A stretch of 39,417 nt of DNA, from NCBI GenBank assembly GCA_945885475.1, contig CAMCYR010000027.1:1-39417 (forward strand). Reading direction: 5' to 3'. A program made the translations under genes and the position numbers. Below, piece by piece: positions 31,317 to 39,417 of the stretch. Numbering within the stretch: position 1 is the first letter of the stretch; the number at the start of each line of letters is the position of its first letter. Below the pieces are notes generated by a model. The model was given only the letters and a program-made list of their open reading frames with translations, searched no databases and was not told the DNA's origin. Origin of the DNA: Chitinophaga pinensis. Lineage in GTDB: Bacteria > Bacteroidota > Bacteroidia > 2-12-FULL-35-15.

Positions 31317-33380
31317 TTATTTATTCGTTCTGATATCAGCTTCATTAATAGGGCGAAAGGCTGTTCTTCTGTTCTTCTGATGTTCTTCCTCCGTTGTAGC
31401 TTTCAAGATAAGCAATTTGCTTTCACCATATCCTTGAGGTAATAATCGTTGAGGTGCAATTCCTTTTGAAATTAAATAGTCTACACATGACTTCGCTCTC
31501 TCTTCTGATAATTTTAAATTGTATTTATCACTTCCGCGTTCATCGGTATGAGAATTAATTTCTACTGTTAGGTTGTTGTTCAAATTCAAGAAGTCTGTTA
31601 AGTCATCCAGTATTTTTTTAGATGCAGGACGCAAGGTCGCTTTATTCAAATCGTACTCGATTCCCGGAATTACAATGTCTCCGGAAGGAATTGGTGATAA
31701 GAAGAAATCTTTTATTAAATGAGCAGATTCGGTCAATCCCATTGTTGTTACATTCCCTGCATCACCAAAAAATTTATTTTTTTGCGCTTTTAAATATAAT
31801 TCCATGCCTTCATCCAAAGCTGTAAAATAATTTCCATCTGCATCTGTAAATAAATAAAATGGCTCTCTATCACCACGGATATCTTTTATGGTAATCATGG
31901 AGTTTGCAATAACTAAGTTGGTTGCAGCATTATAAACGGTTCCTTTTAAGTCAAATATCAAAGGATCTTTTTCAATAGCATATATTTTCAAACAAGCACC
32001 ACCTGAACAATCTTTGCAGTCTTCTCTGTCCGAAGTAAGGAATCCGTTTCTTTGACTACGTTCTAAGACAAAATAAGCATCGTCTTTACTGGAGTTGAAA
32101 GGAGAACCTAAATTTTTTGGTGATGACCATAATGAGTCACTGTTGTATGATGATTTAAAAATATCTAATCCGCCAAATCCAGGATGGCCATTTGAACTAA
32201 AATATAAAGTAGACGTATAATAATGAAAGAATGGTGTTACTTCATCTTCAGATGTGTTAAACAATTTACCCATATTAATTGGTGCACCTGTTGGTCTACT
32301 TTCGTCATCCAAATTTACATACCACAGATCCATTTTCCCTAAACCACCCGGACGGTTAGAAGAGAAATATAAAATACTTCCATCAGGCGAAAGTGATGGA
32401 TGCATTGTTTTGTATCCTGCAAGGTTAACTTGGTCGTTTAATTTTTCTGCTCCTAACCATCTATCATTCATATTTTTTGAAAGATAAATTGCACACTCAT
32501 TTTTATCTGTAGTTGACCAACGAGTGAAAAAATAATTACTTCTATCTAGTGTTAAAAATCCTGCTCCTTCATGCATTTCTGTATTTGCCGGTCCAGAAAC
32601 CTTGCTTAATTCAGTCCAGCCACTGTTTGTTTTTTTTACAGTATATATATCACAAACATATTTGGGATCTTGTTTTTTAGGATCAAGAACGGTATTGCCA
32701 TTACGAGCAGTTGTAAACTGCACAGTACTTGCATCACCATAATAGTTTACAGCAAAACTTGCTGTTCCAGCGTTAAATAAAGAATCTTTTATTTTGGTAA
32801 CGATAACTCCTGATTTGTTATTTGCGGTATCCGCTGCTAAATAACATCCAGCAATTTTTAATTTAGCCATCTTGAACATAGCAGAATCTTTTCCTTCTGC
32901 ATCTGTCATCACCGATTCAAAATTAAAAGCAGCACCGGGATAACGTTGGTTTTTCATTAAAGCATCACCTAGCCAAAATTTTTCATACGGATAAGCAGTT
33001 GGTTTAGCATCAACCGATTTTTTAAACCAGATTTCTGCATTTGCATAATCACTGTTCAAGCGATAACAATCCGCAATTTGATGAATTGCATATTGCTCTG
33101 TTGGATCAGAAGTAGTATGTTTTGATGTATCGACTGCAACTTTTGTGCTGTCCTTATTTTTTTTAGGAGGAGCGATGTATGGTTTAGTTTCGTATGGACG
33201 GGTAATGTCAACAGAAGTTCCTTTGTCAACTACCTTTAAATAGAAAGAAACAGCCGTTTTATAATCTCCGTTTTTATACGCAGCATCAGCATATTCAATC
33301 CATTCTCTTTTGCTTTGAGCAAAAGTTGATACAGTTACAAACAGAAATAATAGTGCAAAAATATTTTTCGTACTTCTCAT
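31317..33380 (-). CDS. PorE-like OmpA-family protein (TPR, PD40 propeller, CNA-like, OmpA domains)
   Basis: 687 residues from ATG 33380 (M-R-S-T-K-N-I-F-A-L-L-F-L-F-V-T-V). An ATG at 33398 overlaps the PorP gene and spoils the signal peptide. Order: signal peptide; TPR helices (about 25-165; A-D-A-A-Y-K-N-G-D-Y-K-T-A, D-Y-A-N-A-E-I-W-F); PD40/WD40-like propeller (about 200-460) with L-S-P-D-G-S-I-L-Y-F-S-S-N-R-P-G-G and L-Y-F-S-S-N-G-H-P-G-F-G-G-L-D-I; a carboxypeptidase-regulatory-like domain (about 475-560); and a C-terminal OmpA peptidoglycan-binding domain (about 570-687; E-I-N-S-H-T-D-E-R-G-S-D-K-Y-N-L-K-L-S). This is the architecture of Porphyromonas PorE, which ties the T9SS to peptidoglycan. 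Bacteroidota carry many paralogues beside PorP/SprF genes, so the exact role is open. Confidence 0.9.
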   Translation of the reverse strand: MRSTKNIFALLFLFVTVSTFAQSKREWIEYADAAYKNGDYKTAVSFYLKVVDKGTSVDITRPYETKPYIAPPKKNKDSTKVAVDTSKHTTSDPTEQYAIHQIADCYRLNSDYANAEIWFKKSVDAKPTAYPYEKFWLGDALMKNQRYPGAAFNFESVMTDAEGKDSAMFKMAKLKIAGCYLAADTANNKSGVIVTKIKDSLFNAGTASFAVNYYGDASTVQFTTARNGNTVLDPKKQDPKYVCDIYTVKKTNSGWTELSKVSGPANTEMHEGAGFLTLDRSNYFFTRWSTTDKNECAIYLSKNMNDRWLGAEKLNDQVNLAGYKTMHPSLSPDGSILYFSSNRPGGLGKMDLWYVNLDDESRPTGAPINMGKLFNTSEDEVTPFFHYYTSTLYFSSNGHPGFGGLDIFKSSYNSDSLWSSPKNLGSPFNSSKDDAYFVLERSQRNGFLTSDREDCKDCSGGACLKIYAIEKDPLIFDLKGTVYNAATNLVIANSMITIKDIRGDREPFYLFTDADGNYFTALDEGMELYLKAQKNKFFGDAGNVTTMGLTESAHLIKDFFLSPIPSGDIVIPGIEYDLNKATLRPASKKILDDLTDFLNLNNNLTVEINSHTDERGSDKYNLKLSEERAKSCVDYLISKGIAPQRLLPQGYGESKLLILKATTEEEHQKNRRTAFRPINEADIRTNK

Positions 33381-33382
33381 AA

Positions 33383-34408
33383 CTATAATCTTGGGCAATT
33401 TGCTAAAGGGTTAGGTTTGCTTCTACGAGCAACATAGGTCAATGAAATTTCAAAACCTCCACGGTAGTTTGATACTTCTTTTAATTTCGATGTGTTGATA
33501 TCATAACTGATACGGGCGGTGTATTTGCCTTTTTTTAATCCGGCCTCAATAATCGCTGCATCTTTATTTCTGTAGGTTGGTCCGAAGATAATATACGTAT
33601 CAGAACTTTTAAGAAAATAATGCAACAACAAGGTTGCCGTAAATTCCTGATCGTTGATCTGTTTCATATATATAAACTTAGGCAAAAGTTGTATCTTTTC
33701 GTTTATATTTACTTTCACACCACCATGAAGATAATAACGCAATGGTAATTTGTTAGAAGAAGCAAAAAAGGTTTCAGTAGGTTGCGTTAAATGGAAAGCA
33801 GAAAAACCTAAAAAAGGATTTACACGTGAATTATCTTTCGAATAATAATATAATGCACCTACATTGATATCATGGATCATAAAATTAGAATTGCTGAACG
33901 ATTCACCACTTGGTAAGCCTGTATCAAATCCACCACCGTTGTTTGTTGTGTATTGATTTCCAAAAGAAAGTTGATCAACATTCACACTTTTTTGAACAAT
34001 ACCACCTTGCATTCCCAATGCCAAATGATGATTTTTTTCTTTATCAAAAACAACATCATATCCAACAGATAATAAAGCGCTCAACGCATTGTAACTTCCT
34101 GCACCCGCGCGATAATTAAAAATCTGTATACCGATTCCAAATTTTTTCACAGGCATATCGAATGAAATTCCTGTTGTAGTGTATGGTTTTGTTGCAACCG
34201 CCATCCATTGCGTACGGTAGTGCCCATGAATACGGTATTTCCCATCAAACATTCCGGTCATAGCCGGATTCAAAAACATCGGTGGTGCATCGTATTGCGA
34301 TAAATGAAAATCCTGCGCCTTAGCAACTTTTACGGACAATAATACTATCAGTCCGAGTAAAATACTGTGCGATGAATTTATGAATGGGCTATTTAAAAAG
34401 TTTTTCAT
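33383..34408 (-). CDS. PorP/SprF family T9SS outer-membrane protein
   Basis: 341 residues. A signal peptide (S-I-L-L-G-L-I-V-L-L-S-V-K-V-A-K-A-Q) precedes the family opening D-F-H-L-S-Q-Y-D-A-P-P-M-F-L-N-P-A-M-T-G. The rest reads as barrel strands, with a family ending R-I-S-Y-D-I-N-T-S-K-L-K and G-G-F-E-I-S-L. It is a paralogue of the protein at 451-1521. It sits 29 bases after the type B adhesin-like gene and 2 bases before the OmpA-type gene, which marks a three-gene operon. By analogy with SprB/SprF it should help export the large protein encoded just upstream. Confidence 0.94.
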   Translation of the reverse strand: MKNFLNSPFINSSHSILLGLIVLLSVKVAKAQDFHLSQYDAPPMFLNPAMTGMFDGKYRIHGHYRTQWMAVATKPYTTTGISFDMPVKKFGIGIQIFNYRAGAGSYNALSALLSVGYDVVFDKEKNHHLALGMQGGIVQKSVNVDQLSFGNQYTTNNGGGFDTGLPSGESFSNSNFMIHDINVGALYYYSKDNSRVNPFLGFSAFHLTQPTETFFASSNKLPLRYYLHGGVKVNINEKIQLLPKFIYMKQINDQEFTATLLLHYFLKSSDTYIIFGPTYRNKDAAIIEAGLKKGKYTARISYDINTSKLKEVSNYRGGFEISLTYVARRSKPNPLANCPRL

Positions 34409-34437
34409 GAAACTACTATCTTCTCTATTTTTAAATA

Positions 34438-37400
34438 TTAACGTAACAAAGTAACATCTCCGGATAACTTGTATTCCTTATCCTCTTCGGTTGTCCCGAT
34501 AACGGTATAAACATATACACCGATTGCCTGATCAATGTTGTTCCGTTTACCATCCCAACCTTTTGCCTGTTCACTTGATTCGAAAATTAATTCACCCCAA
34601 TTGTTGTAGATTCTGAAATCCAGTTTTTTAAACGGACCGCCATACACATAAAAAATATCATTCTCTCCATCGCCATTCGGAGTAAATCCGCTTGGAACTT
34701 CCGGCGGCATTGAAATGATCTCTGTTCTGCAAATGGTGTCGGTACAACCATTGATGTCCGTAACAATTAAGCATACGTTATAAAAACCACCTGCTCCGTA
34801 AATGTGAGTAGGATTTTGTAAGGTTGAAGTTGAATCTGTTGAGGAATCACCAAAATCCCAAAACCAAGAGATTGCACCATTTGTCGATTGGTCGGAAAAT
34901 CCAATTGTCTGATTTATATTTCCAGTAAAATCATCGGCTGTAAAATTCGCTCCCGGTCCGGGTAATACGCTTACCACCTGTGAGATAGAATCAATACAAC
35001 CTTGTGACGACTGAACAATTAATAAAGTAGTATAGGATCCTGCAGAAGGGAAATTATGATTCGGATTTTGTACGGTTCCGTTTGTGCTCGAATCGCCATA
35101 GTTCCAAATCCACGATGCAATGGTTGCACCACCGCCAACGGTTGACATGTCGGTATAAAGTGTTCCGTCATCCAGACAAATTCCATTTGCATTAAAATTA
35201 GCAAGCGGTTTTTCGAATACGTTTACAACTTGTGTTAACGTGTCAACACAGCCATTGCTAGAGGTAACAATTAATGATACGTTGAACGGTCCGCCTGTGC
35301 CATAAATATGTATTGGATCTTCTAGTGTACTTGTTCCTGTATCACCAAAATTCCAGTCCCAGCTCACAATTGTGCCTGTTGATGTTGTTGATCCGTTCGT
35401 AAACGTTATTGTATCTTGCGGACAGGCACTTATACTGTTGAACGCAGCTGTTGGTGAAGGAAAAATGGTAATGTTGATCGTGTCTGCATTTGAGCGGCAG
35501 CCACCATTATTCGTAGAGGTGAAGATCAACGTAACGTTTCCGGCAATGTCATCAGATGCACTTGGCGTATAGATTCCGTTTAATGTGGTGTCGTTTGGAG
35601 CAAATGTTCCGCTTCCGTTGCTAGTCCAAATTCCATTTCCGGTTGTTGAGGATGCAGTTAAGGCAATCGGATAGGTAGAACATACGCTGCTGCCAGAAGT
35701 GATTATTGAAATAGGGGTAGAAGTAAACGTTATCAAGGTCGAGTCGCTCGAGGCAATACAATTTCCATTGCCGGTAGAAGTTAAATAAAGAATCACAGAT
35801 CCTGCTATTGTATCTGCAGTGCTTGGCTGATATTCGTTACACAATGTGCTCAATGGGAATAAAAATGTACCTGTACCCGTAGAAGCCCATGTTCCACCTG
35901 AAGCAACTGTAACGATTGCGCAAAGAGGAACGCTAGCTGTATCTTTACACACAAAGATATCGGCACCTGCATCAACAGTTGGGCCTGCATAGAAACTAAT
36001 GATTACTTGATCGGTATCAGCCGGACAAAGCCCATTGCTAGTTGTAAGAAGTAACAGTGTATCGGATCCACTTGCTACTGCAGCTGCAGATGGTGTATAT
36101 GTAGCGTTTAGCGTTGTGCTTCCAGGAGTAAAAATACTTCCTAAACTACCGATCCATTGTCCGCCACCGGCATTCAGGATTGTTCCACCCAATGTAATTG
36201 TTGAATTATTTGTACAGCTGATCGTATCGCCACCTGCATTTGCTATAGGCGATCCTTGGATATTCACCGGATAAACGATCGTATCCTTACAACCTGCCGC
36301 TGATGTTGTAATTAAGCTTACGTTGAATGAACCTCCGGCATTGTAAATGTGTGTTGGATCCTGTGATGTGGATGTAAAGCCATCACCAAAATTCCAGTCC
36401 CAATTGGTGATCGAGCTGCTCGGATCTACAGAGGATGTGTCAGTGAATACTACAGGTAACCCTTGACATTCAGGAGCATCACTAATGAAATCAGAGATCA
36501 GAATAGAGATGTTTACTGCTTGTGTTAGTGTGTCGGCACAAGGGGTTCCGCTGTTAATAATCAATGTTGCTGTATAGCTTCCAAGTGCGGGATAAATATG
36601 GGTAGGGCTCGTTAGTGTTGATGTGGGTGATGCGTCACCAAAATCCCATAAGTAGGAGTTTGCAGCTGGTGAAGTTGTATTGTTAAATGTTATTGTTGTA
36701 CCGTTACATGCTCCACCGGAGTTGAAACTAGCAACAGCAAGTGGGGGACAGTTCACAACGTTGAATTGAAAGTCACGTAAAATTTCTCCGATCTTAACAC
36801 CATTACGCCATTCCTCGCACTTAACACCGGCAACAAACTGACCTAAAATTGGTGGTACTCCATTGAGGATACCGGATGAACTAACGGTTAATGATCCCGG
36901 AGTTGCAGCATCTAAAGGATTATTCGCTCCATAGGTACTTGTCCATGTTACTGTTGGTGTCGAAAAAACACATCCAGGCCATGAAACCGCCAAGTCGCTG
37001 TATGGCGTGTATAATGAATAAACAAGTGAATCACCATCTGCATCAGTAGCGCTGTGATCAACATACATATTGTTACCCTGACAAACAAATACAGGAGGTG
37101 GATTTACCCATTTCGGACTGCTGTTTGAAATGACAACTCCGTTGTCAGGAATGTGTGCATACCATGTTTCCCCGGCTGATAAAGGAGCAACGATGTTCAG
37201 TAATGTTGAGTTACGGCAGCAATATTGGAAATATAAATCATATCCGCCAGCAGTCGGAGGCAAACCGCTTACTACTTTTGTGTAGATCGCCTCTTCAAGA
37301 CAAATCCCCGGATTAACTGCGCATGTATCAATATTTGGAGGAACAAGACTTGCTCCAGGGAAAGGAATTACAATGTCTGCAAGAGCAACTGTTCCGCAAC

Positions 37401-37599
37401 TCCTTCTTACTTCAATTGTAACAGGGCTTGGGAATGCTGCACTCCCAGCTTTACAGTCGCGGTATAGTTTTAATGTTACACGATAGGTAGATCCACCTAA
37501 TTGCTCATAAGTCAATGATCCACCAACAATGTGAGTAGCATTTGATGCAAGTGACAGAAAGAAAACAAAAGCTAAAAGGAGTACTATTCGATTCTTCAT
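34438..37599 (-). CDS. Large PKD-repeat adhesin-like protein with type B T9SS sorting domain
   Basis: 1053 residues. A signal peptide (I-V-L-L-L-A-F-V-F-F-L-S-L-A-S-N-A) is followed by a family-specific N-terminal domain (about 20-285) starting T-H-I-V-G-G-S-L-T-Y. Then come two PKD domains (W-D-F-G-D, W-N-F-G-D-G), three SprB-like Ig repeats of about 85 residues (G-x-W-x-S-x-G-T-G-x-F ... Y-x-P-S ... A-G-x-V-x-L ... C ... D), and three more PKD domains. The C-terminal 85 residues are a type B sorting domain (G-F-T-P-N-G-D-G-E-N-D ... Y-N-N-W-G-E-L-I-F-E-S ... W-D-G). It should be a surface filament or adhesin exported by the T9SS with help from the PorP/SprF-type protein 29 bases downstream. 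Ligand unknown. Confidence 0.94.
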   Translation of the reverse strand: MKNRIVLLLAFVFFLSLASNATHIVGGSLTYEQLGGSTYRVTLKLYRDCKAGSAAFPSPVTIEVRRSCGTVALADIVIPFPGASLVPPNIDTCAVNPGICLEEAIYTKVVSGLPPTAGGYDLYFQYCCRNSTLLNIVAPLSAGETWYAHIPDNGVVISNSSPKWVNPPPVFVCQGNNMYVDHSATDADGDSLVYSLYTPYSDLAVSWPGCVFSTPTVTWTSTYGANNPLDAATPGSLTVSSSGILNGVPPILGQFVAGVKCEEWRNGVKIGEILRDFQFNVVNCPPLAVASFNSGGACNGTTITFNNTTSPAANSYLWDFGDASPTSTLTSPTHIYPALGSYTATLIINSGTPCADTLTQAVNISILISDFISDAPECQGLPVVFTDTSSVDPSSSITNWDWNFGDGFTSTSQDPTHIYNAGGSFNVSLITTSAAGCKDTIVYPVNIQGSPIANAGGDTISCTNNSTITLGGTILNAGGGQWIGSLGSIFTPGSTTLNATYTPSAAAVASGSDTLLLLTTSNGLCPADTDQVIISFYAGPTVDAGADIFVCKDTASVPLCAIVTVASGGTWASTGTGTFLFPLSTLCNEYQPSTADTIAGSVILYLTSTGNGNCIASSDSTLITFTSTPISIITSGSSVCSTYPIALTASSTTGNGIWTSNGSGTFAPNDTTLNGIYTPSASDDIAGNVTLIFTSTNNGGCRSNADTINITIFPSPTAAFNSISACPQDTITFTNGSTTSTGTIVSWDWNFGDTGTSTLEDPIHIYGTGGPFNVSLIVTSSNGCVDTLTQVVNVFEKPLANFNANGICLDDGTLYTDMSTVGGGATIASWIWNYGDSSTNGTVQNPNHNFPSAGSYTTLLIVQSSQGCIDSISQVVSVLPGPGANFTADDFTGNINQTIGFSDQSTNGAISWFWDFGDSSTDSTSTLQNPTHIYGAGGFYNVCLIVTDINGCTDTICRTEIISMPPEVPSGFTPNGDGENDIFYVYGGPFKKLDFRIYNNWGELIFESSEQAKGWDGKRNNIDQAIGVYVYTVIGTTEEDKEYKLSGDVTLLR

Positions 37600-37639
37600 T
37601 AAAATTCAATGTTTAGTCGTGACTGTAAATTACGGACTG

Positions 37640-37668
37640 TAAATGTAATAAATTTTTTTGTGTGACAA
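37640..37668 (-). promoter_or_regulatory. Weak promoter candidate and repeats upstream of the adhesin operon
   Basis: On the minus strand TTG (37668-37666), 18 bases, then TACATTTA (37647-37640), one base off TAnnTTTG. The -7 candidate overlaps the second of two direct copies of GACTGTAAAT (37621-37630 and 37635-37644). Confidence 0.3.
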
Positions 37669-37741
37669 TTTTTTGTAAGCATGAATGTTATATTAGTAAT
37701 AAAAAAAGCTTAGTTTTGACTAAATTTATTATAGATTCATC

Positions 37742-39417
37742 ATGAAAAAAGCACTTTTATCCATTTTCATTTCAGGAGCTTCATTTCTGGCGGTAAATGC
37801 ACAAATTAACATTCAATGGCAAACACGTTATTCAAGCGCGGGGACTAATATCGATCGGGCAGAAGACATGGCAATGGATGGTGCTGGAAATGTTTATGTA
37901 ACCGGACTTGGACAAGGGGTAAGTGGTAATTTCGATTATGTTACTATAAAATATGACGCAGTTGGTACTGAAATTTGGAGAACCGAATACAATGGTACCG
38001 GAAACAGCTTAGACGAAGCACATGCCATTGCTGTTGACCCTTCCGGAAATGTATATGTTACTGGCTGGAGTTATGGAGGTGCAGGCACTGGTTATGACTA
38101 TGCAACTGTAAAATATAATTCTACAGGTGTTCAGCAGTGGGCTTCCCGTTATACAAATGTTGCAGGTGGTACAGATGAAGCGTGGGATATCGATGTGGAT
38201 AATGTCGGAAATGTATTCGTTACAGGTAGTAGCGATGGTGCCGGAACGAACAGTGCTGCCGCAACTGTAAGATATAATTCTGCCGGTGTTCAGCAATATG
38301 CAAACCGTTTTGAAGGTGTCGGAACCTCAATCGATGCCGGTTTCGCGATTTATGTCGATTCTTTGACCGGTACAGCATATGTTACAGGTTATACTTTTCA
38401 AAGTGCAGCTGCTGATTTTGATTACATCACTTTAAAATATAACCTGGCAGGCGTTCAACAATGGGCAACTCAATATAATAGTCCTGACGGAAATTACGAT
38501 GAGGCTCGTGCCATTGCTGTTGATGCTTCGGGAAATGTTTATGTTACCGGATACAGCCAAACGCTTGTTCTTACCAATTACGATTATGCAACCGTTAAAT
38601 ATAATTCTGCCGGGGTGCAACAATGGCAAGTGCGTTACAATGGAACTGGTAATGATTATGACCGTGCAAATGCAATTGCTTTGGATGCTGCAGGGAATGT
38701 TTATGTTACAGGGAAAAGCGTTGGAGTAGGAAGTACTGCTGAAGATGCGTTTACCATTAAATATGATAATTCAGGAGTAAGTCAGTGGACAGCCAGATAC
38801 AATGGTGCCGCTAATGGATATGACGAAGCAAAAGCTCTTGCTGTGGATACTTCAGGAAATGTATACATTACAGGTTATAGTTATTCATCTGGATCAAATA
38901 ATGATTACCTGACTATCAAATATGATGCTTCCGGAACACAGGAATGGATCACTAAATACAATGGGACAGCCAATAACACGGATCAGGCAGCTGCAATTGC
39001 TGTTGATGCGATCGGTAACGTTTTTATTACGGGTTTAAGTAAGGGTGCTGGCTCAAATGAAGATTTTGAAACAATCAAATATTGCCAGTTAAAGTCAGAT
39101 GCCGGTGCAGATACAATCATTTGCAACGGAAGTTCAGTTCAATTAAACGCATCAGCTCCAGGTGCTGTCAGTTATTTATGGACTCCTTCAATCGGATTGT
39201 CTGCTTCAACTATTGCAAACCCAATCGCTAATCCGACTGACACTACCACTTATATTGTTGCTATTACAAATGCTAATGGATGCACGGATTTAGATACTGT
39301 TGTTGTAACAGTTGTTCCGCTTCCTTCACCAAGTATCACTCCTAGTGGTGCAACTTCTTTTTGTACCGGTGGTTCTGTAACGTTAACTTCTGGACTTGCG
39401 AGTTCTTATCTTTGGAG
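37742..39417 (+). CDS. 5' part of a secreted SBBP beta-propeller protein (runs off the window)
   Basis: The frame opens at ATG 37742 with a signal peptide (M-K-K-A-L-L-S-I-F-I-S-G-A ... N-A-Q) and stays open for 558 codons to the window end. Residues about 22-445 hold eight SBBP-type repeats of about 51 residues. Each contains W-x-x-x-Y/F-N-G, D-x-A-x-A-I-A-V-D, G-N-V-Y-V-T-G, D-Y-x-T-x-K-Y and G-V-Q-Q-W, enough for an eight-bladed propeller. The domain after the propeller starts C-Q-L-K-S-D-A-G-A-D-T-I-I-C-N-G-S and is followed by Ig-like surface repeats (G-C-T-D-L-D-T, S-F-C-T-G-G-S-V-T-L). Proteins of this kind usually end in a T9SS sorting domain, which would lie beyond the window. Minus-strand frames inside are shadows of the repeats. 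Confidence 0.9.
   Translation, partial: MKKALLSIFISGASFLAVNAQINIQWQTRYSSAGTNIDRAEDMAMDGAGNVYVTGLGQGVSGNFDYVTIKYDAVGTEIWRTEYNGTGNSLDEAHAIAVDPSGNVYVTGWSYGGAGTGYDYATVKYNSTGVQQWASRYTNVAGGTDEAWDIDVDNVGNVFVTGSSDGAGTNSAAATVRYNSAGVQQYANRFEGVGTSIDAGFAIYVDSLTGTAYVTGYTFQSAAADFDYITLKYNLAGVQQWATQYNSPDGNYDEARAIAVDASGNVYVTGYSQTLVLTNYDYATVKYNSAGVQQWQVRYNGTGNDYDRANAIALDAAGNVYVTGKSVGVGSTAEDAFTIKYDNSGVSQWTARYNGAANGYDEAKALAVDTSGNVYITGYSYSSGSNNDYLTIKYDASGTQEWITKYNGTANNTDQAAAIAVDAIGNVFITGLSKGAGSNEDFETIKYCQLKSDAGADTIICNGSSVQLNASAPGAVSYLWTPSIGLSASTIANPIANPTDTTTYIVAITNANGCTDLDTVVVTVVPLPSPSITPSGATSFCTGGSVTLTSGLASSYLW

Noticed and set aside
33381-33398. ATG 33398 as start of the OmpA-type gene
   Set aside because: It would overlap the PorP gene and add residues ahead of a good signal peptide starting at ATG 33380.
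38009-38629. Minus-strand open frames inside the SBBP gene
   Set aside because: They are antisense shadows of the repeated propeller motif and have Ile/Cys/Thr-biased repeats.

Overview
The window is AT-rich DNA from a member of the Bacteroidota. Four things support this: several proteins with type IX secretion system (T9SS) C-terminal sorting domains, PorP/SprF-like partners next to type B cargo, a long IspG with the extra central domain typical of Bacteroidota, and promoter-like TTTG / TAnnTTTG elements with no Shine-Dalgarno sequences. I cannot name the genus. No rRNA, tRNA, CRISPR array or complete insertion sequence was seen.

Layout. 1-1521: the 3' end of a type B T9SS cargo gene followed by its PorP/SprF partner. 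1648-3837: an Xaa-Pro aminopeptidase and an alpha/beta hydrolase. 3838-4591: a sparsely coding stretch that holds a previously unlisted 56-residue membrane protein gene on the minus strand with a strong terminator, and a possible gene remnant. 4592-9469 (minus): thiL, a very large periplasmic-propeller histidine kinase and a LytTR response regulator, apparently one operon. 9599-11281 (plus) and 11322-16906 (minus): two multi-pass GT-C type glycosyltransferases. The second heads a tightly packed four-gene operon with a polyprenol-phosphate-sugar synthase-like GT2, a fused double SDR and a STELLO-like glycosyltransferase. Together these look like an undescribed lipid-carrier-dependent surface glycosylation pathway. 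17112-21510: Fe-S assembly operon sufA-sufB-sufC-sufD, preceded by a promoter with two palindromes. It is interrupted between sufB and sufC by a frameshifted S23 (23S rRNA intervening-sequence type) four-helix-bundle gene bounded by 12-bp inverted repeats. 21628-22521: an EamA transporter. 22575-23732: a PKD protein with type A sorting domain. 23946-25883: ispG. 26087-29569: a type A cargo protein and a TonB-dependent receptor, followed by a 90-bp relic of another receptor's 3' end. 29570-30246: no intact gene, but several hairpin repeats and a coding remnant. 30247-31263: a small basic protein and a lipoprotein. 31317-37599 (minus): an operon of a 1053-residue PKD adhesin-like protein with type B sorting domain, PorP/SprF and a PorE-like OmpA protein. 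37742-end: the start of an SBBP beta-propeller secreted protein.

Much of the window therefore concerns the cell surface: T9SS cargo and its secretion partners, glycan assembly and outer-membrane uptake. Housekeeping genes (suf, ispG, thiL, pepP) lie between them. The points most worth follow-up are the S23 element inside the suf operon, the four-gene glycosylation operon, the receptor tail relic, and the small membrane protein gene with its repeat tract and terminator.
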